Below, piece after piece: positions 16,018 to 23,608 of a DNA stretch of 44,309 nucleotides. Location of the stretch: positions 1 through 44,309 of the forward strand of contig CALCHQ010000077.1 in the NCBI GenBank assembly GCA_937901085.1, read 5' to 3'. The notes under the pieces were generated by a model. The model saw only the letters and a program-made list of their open reading frames with translations. It was not told where the DNA came from and searched no databases. Position numbers and translations under genes: made by a program. Numbering within the stretch: position 1 is the first letter of the stretch; each line of letters opens with the position of its first letter. Source of the stretch: an uncultured Verrucomicrobiales bacterium. Lineage in GTDB: Bacteria > Verrucomicrobiota > Verrucomicrobiia > Verrucomicrobiales > Akkermansiaceae.

Positions 16018-16965
16018 TTAGTCTTCCTTGTTGATTTTGCCGTCAATATTCATGGGGAGGCGGCCTTTCATGACGGGGGAGCGCAGCCCGCGGAGTTCCA
16101 CGGAGTTGGGCATGGGTTCGCTGTCGTCATGCTGGCTGCTGCCTTCTTCGGGCGGGGCAAAGCGGCGCACGCGCAGTACGCTCCGCATATCCTGCGGCGC
16201 GGCGGTTGTTGCAGATTCGGTGCGGGGAGCGGCGGCTTCCCGGGCTTTGGGGGCCTTCTTTGCAGGCTTGGCCTGCCGGGCCAGCAGTTTGCGGGCGGCT
16301 TCCTGCTGTTCGGCGGTAGGGCGTGCGTCGGCCTCATCCTGCGAGGCTTCGCGGCGGGCCCGGCTGGAAAGCAGACGGGGACCGCGTGAGTTCCTGGCGC
16401 GGGGTCCGTTTTTCTTCCGGGCTTCCTCTTCGGCTTCTGCCTTGGCGCGGGCCTCTTCTTCAGCTCGTTCCTCAGCTTCGCGGCGGGCTTCTTCGGCTCG
16501 TTCTTCAGCTTCGCGGGCTTCCTCGGCAGCGCGTTCCTCGGCTTCGCGGCGGGCTTCTTCGGCTCGTTCCTCAGCTTCGCGGGCTTCCTCGGCAGCGCGT
16601 TCCTCGGCTTCTGCCTTGGCGCGGGCGGCTTCTTCCGCAGCTTCCTCTGCGGCGCGTGCTTCTTCTGCGGCTCGTTTCTCGGCTTCGCGTCTGGCTTTCT
16701 CTGCTGCTTCGGCGGCAGCTTCCTCTTCTTCGCGAGCGCGTTCAGCCTCGATGCGGGCGTGCAGTTCGCGGGCGGCCTGGGCGGCGGCTTCGCGCGCCTC
16801 CACCGCAGCTGTCCTGTATTCGATGTGCAGGGCATCTTCGAGTTCCTGCGCTGCTGCGGCCTGGGCAACGGCGTCTTCCGGGCTGAGGGTGGGCAGGGGT
16901 GTTACCGAACAGGCGCTCAGCAGGAGAACAGAGCAGATGCAGGGTATGGAGCCAGAGCGTTTCAT
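16018..16965 (-). CDS. Coiled-coil lipoprotein with Ala/Glu/Arg repeats
   Basis: 315 residues. A lipoprotein signal (LLLSAC, lipidated Cys19) is followed by a very long, highly charged helix (about 30-190) built of Ala, Glu and Arg, including two nearly identical 22-residue units (DNA repeats at 16478-16609). The composition resembles the TolA stalk or other envelope-spanning coiled coils. The C-terminal 120 residues are Arg/Ala/Pro rich and low in complexity, ending in VMKGRLPMNI. Function is unknown; a membrane-anchored spacer or peptidoglycan-contacting stalk is a fair guess. First gene of the five-gene run 16965 to 12956, with its own promoter at 16974-17003. Confidence 0.78.
   Translation of the reverse strand: MKRSGSIPCICSVLLLSACSVTPLPTLSPEDAVAQAAAAQELEDALHIEYRTAAVEAREAAAQAARELHARIEAERAREEEEAAAEAAEKARREAEKRAAEEARAAEEAAEEAARAKAEAEERAAEEAREAEERAEEARREAEERAAEEAREAEERAEEARREAEERAEEEARAKAEAEEEARKKNGPRARNSRGPRLLSSRARREASQDEADARPTAEQQEAARKLLARQAKPAKKAPKAREAAAPRTESATTAAPQDMRSVLRVRRFAPPEEGSSQHDDSEPMPNSVELRGLRSPVMKGRLPMNIDGKINKED
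16478..16609. repeat. Two tandem 66-bp repeats inside the coiled-coil lipoprotein gene
   Basis: Bases 16478-16543 and 16544-16609 are direct copies that differ at a single base by eye. Each encodes the same 22 residues of the charged helix. Partial, more diverged copies flank them. Such a repeat can expand or contract by slippage without changing frame, since 66 is a multiple of three. Confidence 0.85.
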
Positions 16966-16973
16966 GCGCGCCT

Positions 16974-17003
16974 ATACTAACATGTTGCCACCCCCTGTGG
17001 CAA
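16974..17003 (-). promoter_or_regulatory. Promoter of the lipoprotein operon, -35 within a palindrome
   Basis: On the minus strand TTGCCA (17003-16998), an 18-bp spacer and TAGTAT (16979-16974); the ATG at 16965 is eight bases further on. The -35 hexamer is one arm of a perfect inverted repeat, TTGCCA with TGGCAA (16985-16990 and 16998-17003), which could be an operator. Confidence 0.6.
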
Positions 17004-17076
17004 GCACTATTCCTGTCGCTGGCGGGGGTGTCCGCCCGCCCGTGAAGAAAAAATATGCCATTTCGCCGCAATTCTC

Positions 17077-17104
17077 TTGACTTTTTGTCGGAAGTGAGTA
17101 AACT
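17077..17104 (+). promoter_or_regulatory. Promoter of rpsT
   Basis: TTGACT (17077-17082), a 16-bp spacer and TAAACT (17099-17104). The start codon is 43 nt beyond the -10, giving a leader of about 36 nt, A and C rich and without a clear Shine-Dalgarno sequence. Confidence 0.65.
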
Positions 17105-17147
17105 CTCCCCACCAAAACGAAAAACCAATTTACTTTTCATCATCATT

Positions 17148-17411
17148 ATGGCTCACACTCAGTCCGCTAAGAAGCGTATCCGCCAGACCATCAAGCGCAC
17201 CGCTATCAACCGTTCCATCATGTCCCGCGTCCGCACCCTCCGCAAGAAGGTGGCCGAGGCTGTGGAGACGAAGGATGCCGCCGCTGCTGCTGTTGCTTAC
17301 AATAACTTCGCTTCCGCCATCGACAAGGCCGCCAAGAAGGGCACCGTGCCGGCCAACCGCGCCGCTAACTACAAGAGCAAGGCTGCGAAGGCCCTGGCCA
17401 CTATCGCCTGA
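17148..17411 (+). CDS. rpsT: Small ribosomal subunit protein bS20
   Basis: 87 residues, the usual length for S20. It starts MAHTQSAKKRIRQ and is composed of Lys/Arg-rich helices with the conserved NxxxxSxxRTxxKK pattern and the AxNKGxIxxNxAxRxKSRL-type ending, here GTVPANRAANYKSKAAK. It binds the 5' domain of 16S rRNA. Codon use is strongly biased, as expected for a ribosomal protein. It is transcribed from its own promoter and followed by a terminator at 17442, so it stands alone. Confidence 0.96.
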   Translation: MAHTQSAKKRIRQTIKRTAINRSIMSRVRTLRKKVAEAVETKDAAAAAVAYNNFASAIDKAAKKGTVPANRAANYKSKAAKALATIA

Positions 17412-17441
17412 GTTCCTTTTCAGGTTTTCCGTTTTTGAGCA

Positions 17442-17486
17442 AGGCGGAGTATCGGTGCAGATCCGGTGCTCCGCCTGTCTTTCTTC
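17442..17486 (+). terminator. Terminator after rpsT
   Basis: AGGCGGAG (17442-17449) pairs with CTCCGCCT (17469-17476), with an inner CGG/CCG pairing in the loop, followed by a T-rich stretch (17477-17486). The next ATG is only 16 bases further on. Confidence 0.72.
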
Positions 17487-17501
17487 CCCGCTTCCCTGAT
17501 T

Positions 17502-17723
17502 ATGCGCCAGGATTATAAGGAGATTGCCACTACTGTGGTGAACGACCCCACCAATTACAAGTTGTGCGAGGTCTGCGGTGCTATTGTGGATAAGGAATCT
17601 CCTACTTGCCCGGATTGCCTGGCCTACCGCTTTGATGCAGATCCCTCCCGCGTGGCCGACCGCGCGCTTGATCTGGCGGCTCGCCCGCAGAATGCGGTTT
17701 CTCACCACGATACGCTTGAGTGA
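17502..17723 (+). CDS. Small zinc-ribbon protein
   Basis: 73 residues from ATG 17502. Four cysteines in CEVCG and CPDC, spaced by nine residues, make a treble-clef or ribbon-type zinc site in the middle; the ends are short and charged. No family name comes to mind. Its stop codon is two bases from the folP ATG (and overlaps a GTG in the folP frame), so the two are probably translated together. The rpsT terminator lies just upstream, and no clear promoter was found between, so its transcription may depend on read-through. Confidence 0.75.
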   Translation: MRQDYKEIATTVVNDPTNYKLCEVCGAIVDKESPTCPDCLAYRFDADPSRVADRALDLAARPQNAVSHHDTLE

Positions 17724-17725
17724 CG

Positions 17726-18592
17726 ATGCTCTCCGCTGGCCGCAGCTGGCAGCTGGCGCGTGAGCGCTGGCAGCTTCCGCGCCGGGGCGCGGTGATGGGG
17801 ATTCTGAATGTAACCCCCGATTCATTTTCCGATGGTGGGCGGCATGCCGGACCGGAGGCGGCGGTGGAGCATGCGTTGCACATGGTGCAGGCCGGAGCGG
17901 ATATAGTGGATATCGGGGGCGAATCAACGCGGCCAGGGGCTGCGGAGGTGGAGGAAACGGTGGAAATCCAGCGCGTACTGCCGGTGGTTGGGGCGCTGCG
18001 CGCAGCGATGCCCGATGTGCGGATTTCCGTTGATACGCGCCACGTTGCTGTAGCTCGCGCGGCTTTGCAGGCCGGGGCAGATGTGGTGAATGACATCAGC
18101 GGTCTGGCAGACCCGGCCATGAGAGAGCTTTGTGCGGAGTTTGCCTGCGGTGTGGTGCTGATGCACATGCAGGGAACGCCGCAGACGATGCAGCAGGCAC
18201 CGCATTATGAGAATGTGGTGGCCGAGGTGCGCGCCTTTTTTGAGGAACGCATGACGCTGGCGCTCGACGCGGGTATTGCCCCGGAGTGTATATGCCTGGA
18301 TCCGGGTATTGGCTTTGGTAAGACGACGGCGCACAATCTGGCTTTGATTCGCCACCTGGAATCGCTGCGGGTGCAGAATCGGCCGTTGTTGATGGCCTTG
18401 TCGCGCAAGCGTTTCCTGGGCGAGTTGTGGGGTGATGCAGCCTTCGGGCGGCAGTCTGCGCTGCCGACGGTGGTGATGAGCCTTATGGCAGCCCGGTACG
18501 GCGCGGATCTGCACCGCGTGCATGATGTGGCGGAACTGAGTCGCTCGCTAGTGCTGTCAGATTCGGTGTCTCTTTCTAATAATTGGCTCTAA
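17726..18592 (+). CDS. folP: Dihydropteroate synthase FolP
   Basis: 288 residues, TIM barrel. Both family signatures are present: GILNVTPDSFSDGG near the N-terminus and GADIVDIGGESTRPGA, the pterin-binding region. Later conserved parts include DVVNDISG, VLMHMQGTP, DPGIGFGKT and LSRKRFLG. The enzyme joins dihydropterin pyrophosphate and p-aminobenzoate to form dihydropteroate in folate synthesis, the sulfonamide target. A GTG two codons upstream overlaps the previous stop; ATG 17726 was preferred. It follows the zinc-ribbon gene directly and precedes the LemA-like gene. Confidence 0.96.
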   Translation: MLSAGRSWQLARERWQLPRRGAVMGILNVTPDSFSDGGRHAGPEAAVEHALHMVQAGADIVDIGGESTRPGAAEVEETVEIQRVLPVVGALRAAMPDVRISVDTRHVAVARAALQAGADVVNDISGLADPAMRELCAEFACGVVLMHMQGTPQTMQQAPHYENVVAEVRAFFEERMTLALDAGIAPECICLDPGIGFGKTTAHNLALIRHLESLRVQNRPLLMALSRKRFLGELWGDAAFGRQSALPTVVMSLMAARYGADLHRVHDVAELSRSLVLSDSVSLSNNWL

Positions 18593-18632
18593 CGGCTTGA
18601 TTTCAAGCATTGGAGCAGCCAGAATACGCACT

Positions 18633-19205
18633 ATGGCGTATCTGGTTTCATTTGCGTTGCTGGTGGCGGTGCTGGCCTGGATGGTCGGTGTGTACAATAA
18701 TCTGGAACACCTCCGCGGGGTGGTGTGCAGTTGCTGGGGACAATGGCGGCTGGCTACTCACCGCCGTAATGTGTGTCTGGCGGATTTTGTGAGTGTGTTT
18801 GCGGTGCTGCTGCCGAGGGGAGACCCCTTGCCGCGTGAGTTGCGCCGCATGGTGGAGGATTCGGAGCGTTCCCTCGCGCTGGCGCTTGAACCCCGATGGA
18901 ACGGTAATGCCGGCATGCTGGCAGGTGCGGAGTCGATTCTGCGGCGGGCGGTGGCTCAGTCGGTGCAGCTGGTGGAGGATTCGCCGCAGATGCGCCAGCA
19001 TGAGCAGTTGCTGCAGCTTTGCAGTTCGATGTCGGTTTCTCTGTACCAGCAGGAGCAGGTGGAGGCTCTCTTTGACCATGCCGCGTATGAATATAATGCG
19101 GCGTTGGTGACCCCCTCGGCCCGCCTGCTGGGGCCTCTGTTCGGCTTTGCCAAAGCAGACCCGCTCGCTCCGGCAGCGCGGCAGCAGAAGACCCGCAGCT
19201 CCTGA
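18633..19205 (+). CDS. LemA-like membrane protein
   Basis: 190 residues from ATG 18633 (the frame opens with a TTG 12 codons earlier). One N-terminal membrane segment (about residues 3-22) is followed by GVYNNLEHLR, helices rich in Ala, Leu, Glu and Gln, and the late EYNAALVTPSARLLGPLFGF segment that resembles the YNxxVxxxxxxPxxxxAxxxGF end of LemA proteins. The match is partial: residues near 45-60 and 70-80 differ from the usual LRxN pattern. LemA proteins are membrane-anchored helical bundles of unclear role. It is 40 bases downstream of folP. Confidence 0.7.
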   Translation: MAYLVSFALLVAVLAWMVGVYNNLEHLRGVVCSCWGQWRLATHRRNVCLADFVSVFAVLLPRGDPLPRELRRMVEDSERSLALALEPRWNGNAGMLAGAESILRRAVAQSVQLVEDSPQMRQHEQLLQLCSSMSVSLYQQEQVEALFDHAAYEYNAALVTPSARLLGPLFGFAKADPLAPAARQQKTRSS

Positions 19206-19221
19206 ATGGTGCTGCGGGTCT
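19189..19221. terminator. Hairpin at the convergence of the LemA-like and Gre genes
   Basis: AGACCCGCAGC (19189-19199) pairs perfectly with GCTGCGGGTCT (19211-19221) over 11 bases around the LemA-like stop codon. On the plus strand the following bases become T-rich only about 15 nt later, so it may act as a bidirectional boundary or mRNA 3'-end stabiliser rather than a classical terminator. Confidence 0.55.
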
Positions 19222-19248
19222 GTCTCAGAAATGATTGTTTGCTTTTTA

Positions 19249-21192
19249 TCAGGCCTCTTCTGCGTCCGGGAAGATGAGTTCCTTCGGGGCAGGGGCGATG
19301 GACTTGATGGTCATCATGACGGGAGTACCGCCCATTTCAAGCGGCAGGCGCAGCTTGTCGCCGACGGAGTGACCCAGCAGCTTGGCGCCCAGCTTGGAGC
19401 TGTATGCCACGATGTTTTCTTCGGGGACGGAGTCCCAGGCTCCCAGAATGGTGTACACCACGGTGCGACCCTTCGGGGCGCTGAAGGTGACCTGAGTACC
19501 CATGCCGGTGACGCTGCAATCCACGTTGCTGAAGTCGGTCGGGTCGGCCTGGGCGAGCAGGCGGGAAAGTTCCTCGCTGCGGCGCAGCAGCACGCGCTGG
19601 GTAGCCTTGGCATCCTGGTAACCACCGTTTTCGCGGAGGTCGCCTTCAGCGCGGGTGATTTCCAGGTCGTGCTTGTTCTTGGGCAGGCGCACGTTGATGA
19701 TGTCCTCCAGCTCAGCCTTGCGGGCAGCGTAGGAGCGCAGGGAAACAAACATGGTCTGCTTTTCCTTGCCGCCGCGGCGGGTCAGGGCAATTTCCTGCAG
19801 AGAGGGATGCACCTTCATCATGTTGGCCAGCAGGAGGTTGCGGTCCAGGTCAGGCAGTACGGAGGAATCGTACAGGGATTTGGCAAAGGGGCGGGCTTCC
19901 AGTTCGGAAAGGCCGCTCACGAGGTCGGGAGCCAGGTCCTTGTCATCCAGCAGCAGGTTGCGGAGACGCAGGGCGCGGTTGGGACCGCCTTCGGAGCTGT
20001 CTCGCTCAATGGCGCTCATGATGGCAGCACCCAGGGGCATGAGGTTCTTGTTCACGACTTCTTCAGCCAGCCCCTTGCGTTCCTTGCAGATCCAGATAAG
20101 GACGTCGGGGCTGAGGCTCTGGCGGGAGATGCCGTTGGCAATGTCGTTGAACAGCTGTTCCCTGGCTCCCTTGGTGATGATGAAGTCTGCAGCCGGAGCG
20201 GTCACCTTGGCACCACCGAACAGGAAGATGTTGGTGGCATAGGGCAGCCAGCTGTCACCCATGGCTTCGGGCAGGGCTTCGTACACTTCACGCTGGCGGA
20301 GCGCGGACAGTTCGCCGATGTAGCCGACGAGTTCTTCAGAGGTGATGCTCTTGAGCTTGTCTGCCATGGTGGTGATGGATTCCACGCCTGCGGCTGTCAG
20401 GGCGGCATCCATGGCGGCCTTTTCTTCATCGGTGGTAGCCACCGTTTCAAGAATGTCGTCGCGGATGATGACCAGCTCAAGCACATGCTGCGGTTCGGTG
20501 AAACCGCGGGCGATGTCTTCTTCCATGGCCTTCACCAGTTTGGCTACCAGCTCGTATTCGCCCTTGAGGACTTCCAGGCGGGACTGATCCAGAATGCGTA
20601 CACAGGATTCCAGGGAGGTGGCGTCGGAATAGTCGGCCAGCAGGGCTTCTGCAGGGGAGGTGGCGGAGCGCAGGACGATGGCCTCACCGCGCTTGGTCGG
20701 CAGACGGAAGCTGGGGTTGTCGCGCATGGCGGCGCGGGCCTTTTCCCACCAGTTCTTCCAGTCTGCGGCATCGATGATGCGGTCGCTGAGGAACTTTTCC
20801 AGGTCTTCGGGCTGCATGGGCAGCACGTCATCAATACCTTCGCGCAGGGAGATGTTGGAGGTCAGAACCATGCGGATGAAGTCGAGCATGGTGTCCTTGC
20901 CGGTGGCCTGCTTCTTGCAGCCTTCCATGTCATCAAAGCAGGTGATGAGGAAGTGACCGGCAGGAATCGGGGTCAGCTGATTGAAAGCGAGCTTGAGACC
21001 CAGGATTTTGCCCTCGTTGCCTTTTTCGAAATCAATCTTGATTTTGCCTTTAGCCAGAGACCAGGCGGCAACCTTGCCCACGCCCAGATCCTGGTGCATT
21101 ACATATTTACCGGGTGAGAACTGGTCAAGACGAGCCGCAAAGTCGGTCGGAATTTTGCCAGCGGATACTAATTTTTCAAGGTCGGCATGCAT
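19249..21192 (-). CDS. Transcript-cleavage factor fusion: CarD-like domain, helical region, GreA/GreB domain
   Basis: 647 residues from ATG 21192, placed right after a promoter at 21204-21231. Residues about 25-80 (SPGKYVMHQDLGVGKV, then KIKIDFEKG and LTPIP) resemble the RNA polymerase-binding Tudor-like module of CarD/CdnL/TRCF. A helical region of about 420 residues follows. The C-terminus is a Gre factor: a coiled coil with the acidic tip GDLREN (Asp518, Glu521, spaced as in E. coli GreA Asp41 and Glu44) and an FKBP-like domain (about 560-630; GTQVTFSAPKG, then YSSKLGAKLLGHSVGDKL). Gre factors enter the polymerase secondary channel and stimulate cleavage of backtracked RNA. Ordinary GreA is about 160 residues, so this is a large fusion. 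The long stretch between has no recognisable motif. Confidence 0.86.
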   Translation of the reverse strand: MHADLEKLVSAGKIPTDFAARLDQFSPGKYVMHQDLGVGKVAAWSLAKGKIKIDFEKGNEGKILGLKLAFNQLTPIPAGHFLITCFDDMEGCKKQATGKDTMLDFIRMVLTSNISLREGIDDVLPMQPEDLEKFLSDRIIDAADWKNWWEKARAAMRDNPSFRLPTKRGEAIVLRSATSPAEALLADYSDATSLESCVRILDQSRLEVLKGEYELVAKLVKAMEEDIARGFTEPQHVLELVIIRDDILETVATTDEEKAAMDAALTAAGVESITTMADKLKSITSEELVGYIGELSALRQREVYEALPEAMGDSWLPYATNIFLFGGAKVTAPAADFIITKGAREQLFNDIANGISRQSLSPDVLIWICKERKGLAEEVVNKNLMPLGAAIMSAIERDSSEGGPNRALRLRNLLLDDKDLAPDLVSGLSELEARPFAKSLYDSSVLPDLDRNLLLANMMKVHPSLQEIALTRRGGKEKQTMFVSLRSYAARKAELEDIINVRLPKNKHDLEITRAEGDLRENGGYQDAKATQRVLLRRSEELSRLLAQADPTDFSNVDCSVTGMGTQVTFSAPKGRTVVYTILGAWDSVPEENIVAYSSKLGAKLLGHSVGDKLRLPLEMGGTPVMMTIKSIAPAPKELIFPDAEEA

Positions 21193-21203
21193 ACGTGAGT
21201 GAC

Positions 21204-21231
21204 ATGATACCATATCTTTGGTCAAGGTCAA
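21204..21231 (-). promoter_or_regulatory. Promoter of the Gre fusion gene
   Basis: On the minus strand TTGACC (21231-21226), a 16-bp spacer and TATCAT (21209-21204). A second TTGACC copy (21225-21220) follows immediately. The start at 21192 is 11 bases beyond the -10 and lacks a Shine-Dalgarno sequence. Confidence 0.68.
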
Positions 21232-21272
21232 TCCCTGACAGCGAATTTTTCCGATTTTTTTGTGATGTGCAT

Positions 21273-21308
21273 AAAAAACTCCCATTCCGCGTTCCGGCGG
21301 AATGGGAG
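21273..21308 (-). terminator. Strong terminator of the ankyrin-lipoprotein operon
   Basis: A perfect 12-bp stem (21279-21290 with 21297-21308) around a six-base loop. Read on the minus strand it is followed by a run of six T (21278-21273). It ends the transcript of the TRL-like lipoprotein and separates it from the Gre promoter. Confidence 0.93.
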
Positions 21309-21331
21309 GAAAGGTGAAAAACGGGGGATTT

Positions 21332-21625
21332 TTATTCTCCCCGCACGGTGGTGGTGCGCCGGACAATGAGTCCGAGATAGCTGTCTGTCGTCCTTGTGAT
21401 GGAGCTGATGTGGGTGATGCCTCCGTTCTTCCGGGCGAGTTCCACCGAGTCATCCCCCGATTCGCAGAGCCAGAACCAGCGGGTGGAGGAGGATTTGCCG
21501 ACCAGGGTGGGGATGGGGGTGTTGGCACCTTCACCCAGTTCTGCCACATTGCTGATTGCGGGCTGCGTGATGCAGGAACTGCAGAGCAGGAGGGAAAGCA
21601 GGGCGGCTGTGCATTTCTTCTTCAT
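21332..21625 (-). CDS. TRL-like small lipoprotein
   Basis: 97 residues. A lipoprotein signal (LLLCSSC, Cys18) is followed by a short domain with SGDDSVELARKNGGITHI and a beta-hairpin ending IVRRTTTVRGE. The pattern of Gly-Asp-x-Ser, Ala-x-x-x-Gly-Gly-Ile and a final strand ending in Gly-Glu matches my memory of the TRL-like family of small secreted proteins, whose function is unknown. It begins 15 bases after the ankyrin gene and ends at the terminator at 21273, so the two share one transcript. Confidence 0.72.
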   Translation of the reverse strand: MKKKCTAALLSLLLCSSCITQPAISNVAELGEGANTPIPTLVGKSSSTRWFWLCESGDDSVELARKNGGITHISSITRTTDSYLGLIVRRTTTVRGE

Positions 21626-21640
21626 GCGCGGGGGTGGGAA

Positions 21641-23506
21641 TCAGGGGACCGGAGGCGTCTGGAGCAGCTTGAGGATGGCGGGGTCTGTTGTCAGCTTGGC
21701 GGCTTCGTCTGTCCCGGTGGCACCAGCCTGCAGCAGAGCCTTGACGGTTTCGGTATGGCCGTTGTGGGCTGCCTGCATGAGCGGAGTCCAGTCATCTTCG
21801 TCGCGGGCGTTCACATCGGCCCCTGCGGCCAGCAGGGATTTGACGATGGCAGTATGGCCGTTGATGGCAGCGACAATCAGCGGTGTCCAGCCGATGTTGG
21901 TTTTCGGGTCGCGCTGTGCGCCAGCGGCCAGCAGGGTGTCGACGGTCTTTGTATCCTCGCTCATAACGGCGTAGGTGAGCGCTGTTTCCTTGTCCTTGCT
22001 GGGGGTTTCCTTGCGGGCGCCGGCATCCAGCAGCACCTTGACGGTTTCGGCCTTGCCTGCTTCTGCCGCATGGGAAAGCGGGGTGCGCCAGCGGCGGCCA
22101 CGGGTCTCAATTCTGGCCCCGGCGGCAATGAGTGCCTTGAGTGTTTCGACTTCGCCCTCCTTGGCTGCGTGGGCAAGGGCGGTCAGCCCGGCCTTGTCCT
22201 TGGCTTCGATGTCTGCCTTATTGTGCAGGAGGAGCTGCAGGGTTTCCAAGTGGCCATTGGCTGCCGCGTAGATGAGCGGGGTGGCGCCGTCGCCATCGGT
22301 TTCGTTGATGCTCTTCGGGTTGTCCTTCAGGAAAGCCAGCACATGGGCAGTGTCTCCATGGGCGGCGGCATCCAGGATATCGCGCGCCTGCTCCTCGCCC
22401 TGGTCTATGACGATTCTGCCGCCCGGCAGGAGGGCCATGATGTCTGCATTGCCCTGAGCGCGGGCGTAGTCAAGGGCGGTGTTGCCTTTCTTGTCCTTGG
22501 CGGCGGTATTGACCTTGGCTTCCAGCAGGACCCGGACGACTTCCTCGTGTCCGTTGAAGGCGGCCGTCATCAGAGCGGTGTCACCGGTGGGCATGGTGGC
22601 TTCCTTGTCGGCACCGGCGGCAATCAGCGCTTCGACGACATCCTCATGTCCTTTGGCTGCGGCTACGAGCAGGGGCGTTTCACCTGTCCGCAGGCGGACT
22701 TCCTTGTCGGCATCGGCCTGGAGCAGCAGCTGGGTGATTTCCAAATCTCCGTGGGCTGCTGCGAAGTGCAGGGCGCTTTCACCGGCATAACTGCGGGTGT
22801 TGGGGGAAGCGCCTGCTTCCAGCAGCACTCGCACGGTGTCGGTATAGCTGCGGGCTGCTGCCATGAGCAGGGGCGTGCCGCCTTCCTTCATTCGCACATC
22901 CTTGTCGGCTCCTGCGGCCAGCAGGAGTCTGACCATGTCGGTCTGGCCGCTTCCGGCCGAGTGCAGCAGGGGCGTCCAGCCGGTATGGTCCTTGGGGTTG
23001 AGGTGGGACTTCGCCTGAATCAGCGTGGAGGCCACATCCAGATGGCCGGTCTTGGTGGAAAGGAACAGGGCGGTTTCTCCGGTGGGCAGCGTGGCGTTGA
23101 CCTTGGCGCCGGCGGCAATCAGCGCTTTCACGATGTCATTATGCCCGTTGAAGGCTGCAAACATGAGGGCTGTTTCGCCCTGCGGGCTGGTCTTCTCCAG
23201 GTCTGCCTTGGCGGCAATGAGCATTTCCACAACGGCCAGATGCCCGTTGGTGGCCGCAGCCATGAGCGGATTGACTCCGTTGGTGTCGCTTACGTTCAGC
23301 AGCGACGGTGTTTCCTGCAGGACGGCGGTGGCTTTCTGCAGGTTGCCCCGTGCGGCGGCGCGGATGAGTTCCGGCGATGACACGGGCTGCGCGCTGGCGG
23401 GAGCCGCCGGCGCGGGCGCGGCATCGGGGACAGCAAGCACGGACAGCGGGAACAGGGGAATACCCGCCGCAATCAGAAGCCGGGAAATGCTGGATGATGA
23501 TTTCAT
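21641..23506 (-). CDS. Exported ankyrin-repeat protein with about 17 repeats
   Basis: 621 residues. A signal peptide (cleavage near VLAVPDA) and a Pro/Ala linker lead into about 17 ankyrin repeats of 33 residues, most with the TPLxxAAxxGH and LLxAGAD signature. They fall into two blocks: repeats 1-10, ending in a degenerate unit (MALLPGG), and repeats 11-17, which open with a cap-like unit similar to that of block one. The tail PAILKLLQ closes the solenoid. Such arrays bind proteins; being exported, this one would act in the periplasm or at the surface. Its promoter is at 23534-23562 and the TRL-like lipoprotein follows in the same operon. Confidence 0.92.
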   Translation of the reverse strand: MKSSSSISRLLIAAGIPLFPLSVLAVPDAAPAPAAPASAQPVSSPELIRAAARGNLQKATAVLQETPSLLNVSDTNGVNPLMAAATNGHLAVVEMLIAAKADLEKTSPQGETALMFAAFNGHNDIVKALIAAGAKVNATLPTGETALFLSTKTGHLDVASTLIQAKSHLNPKDHTGWTPLLHSAGSGQTDMVRLLLAAGADKDVRMKEGGTPLLMAAARSYTDTVRVLLEAGASPNTRSYAGESALHFAAAHGDLEITQLLLQADADKEVRLRTGETPLLVAAAKGHEDVVEALIAAGADKEATMPTGDTALMTAAFNGHEEVVRVLLEAKVNTAAKDKKGNTALDYARAQGNADIMALLPGGRIVIDQGEEQARDILDAAAHGDTAHVLAFLKDNPKSINETDGDGATPLIYAAANGHLETLQLLLHNKADIEAKDKAGLTALAHAAKEGEVETLKALIAAGARIETRGRRWRTPLSHAAEAGKAETVKVLLDAGARKETPSKDKETALTYAVMSEDTKTVDTLLAAGAQRDPKTNIGWTPLIVAAINGHTAIVKSLLAAGADVNARDEDDWTPLMQAAHNGHTETVKALLQAGATGTDEAAKLTTDPAILKLLQTPPVP

Positions 23507-23533
23507 GAAGAGAAAACTTCTTTTATCAACATC

Positions 23534-23562
23534 ATTCTAGCCCAATTTCTTTGTAGTATCAA
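23534..23562 (-). promoter_or_regulatory. Promoter of the ankyrin gene
   Basis: On the minus strand TTGATA (23562-23557), a 17-bp spacer and TAGAAT (23539-23534). The start at 23506 is 27 bases beyond the -10, one of the longer leaders in this window. Confidence 0.68.
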
Positions 23563-23608
23563 GCAAAAAGGGAGATGATAACGGCCTCACAGCCGGAAAA
23601 ATGAACAT

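Noticed and set aside
23575..23608. Possible terminator after the DegT-like gene (CGGC/GCCG)
   Set aside because: Only four base pairs around a six-base loop and no immediate T run on the minus strand; too weak.
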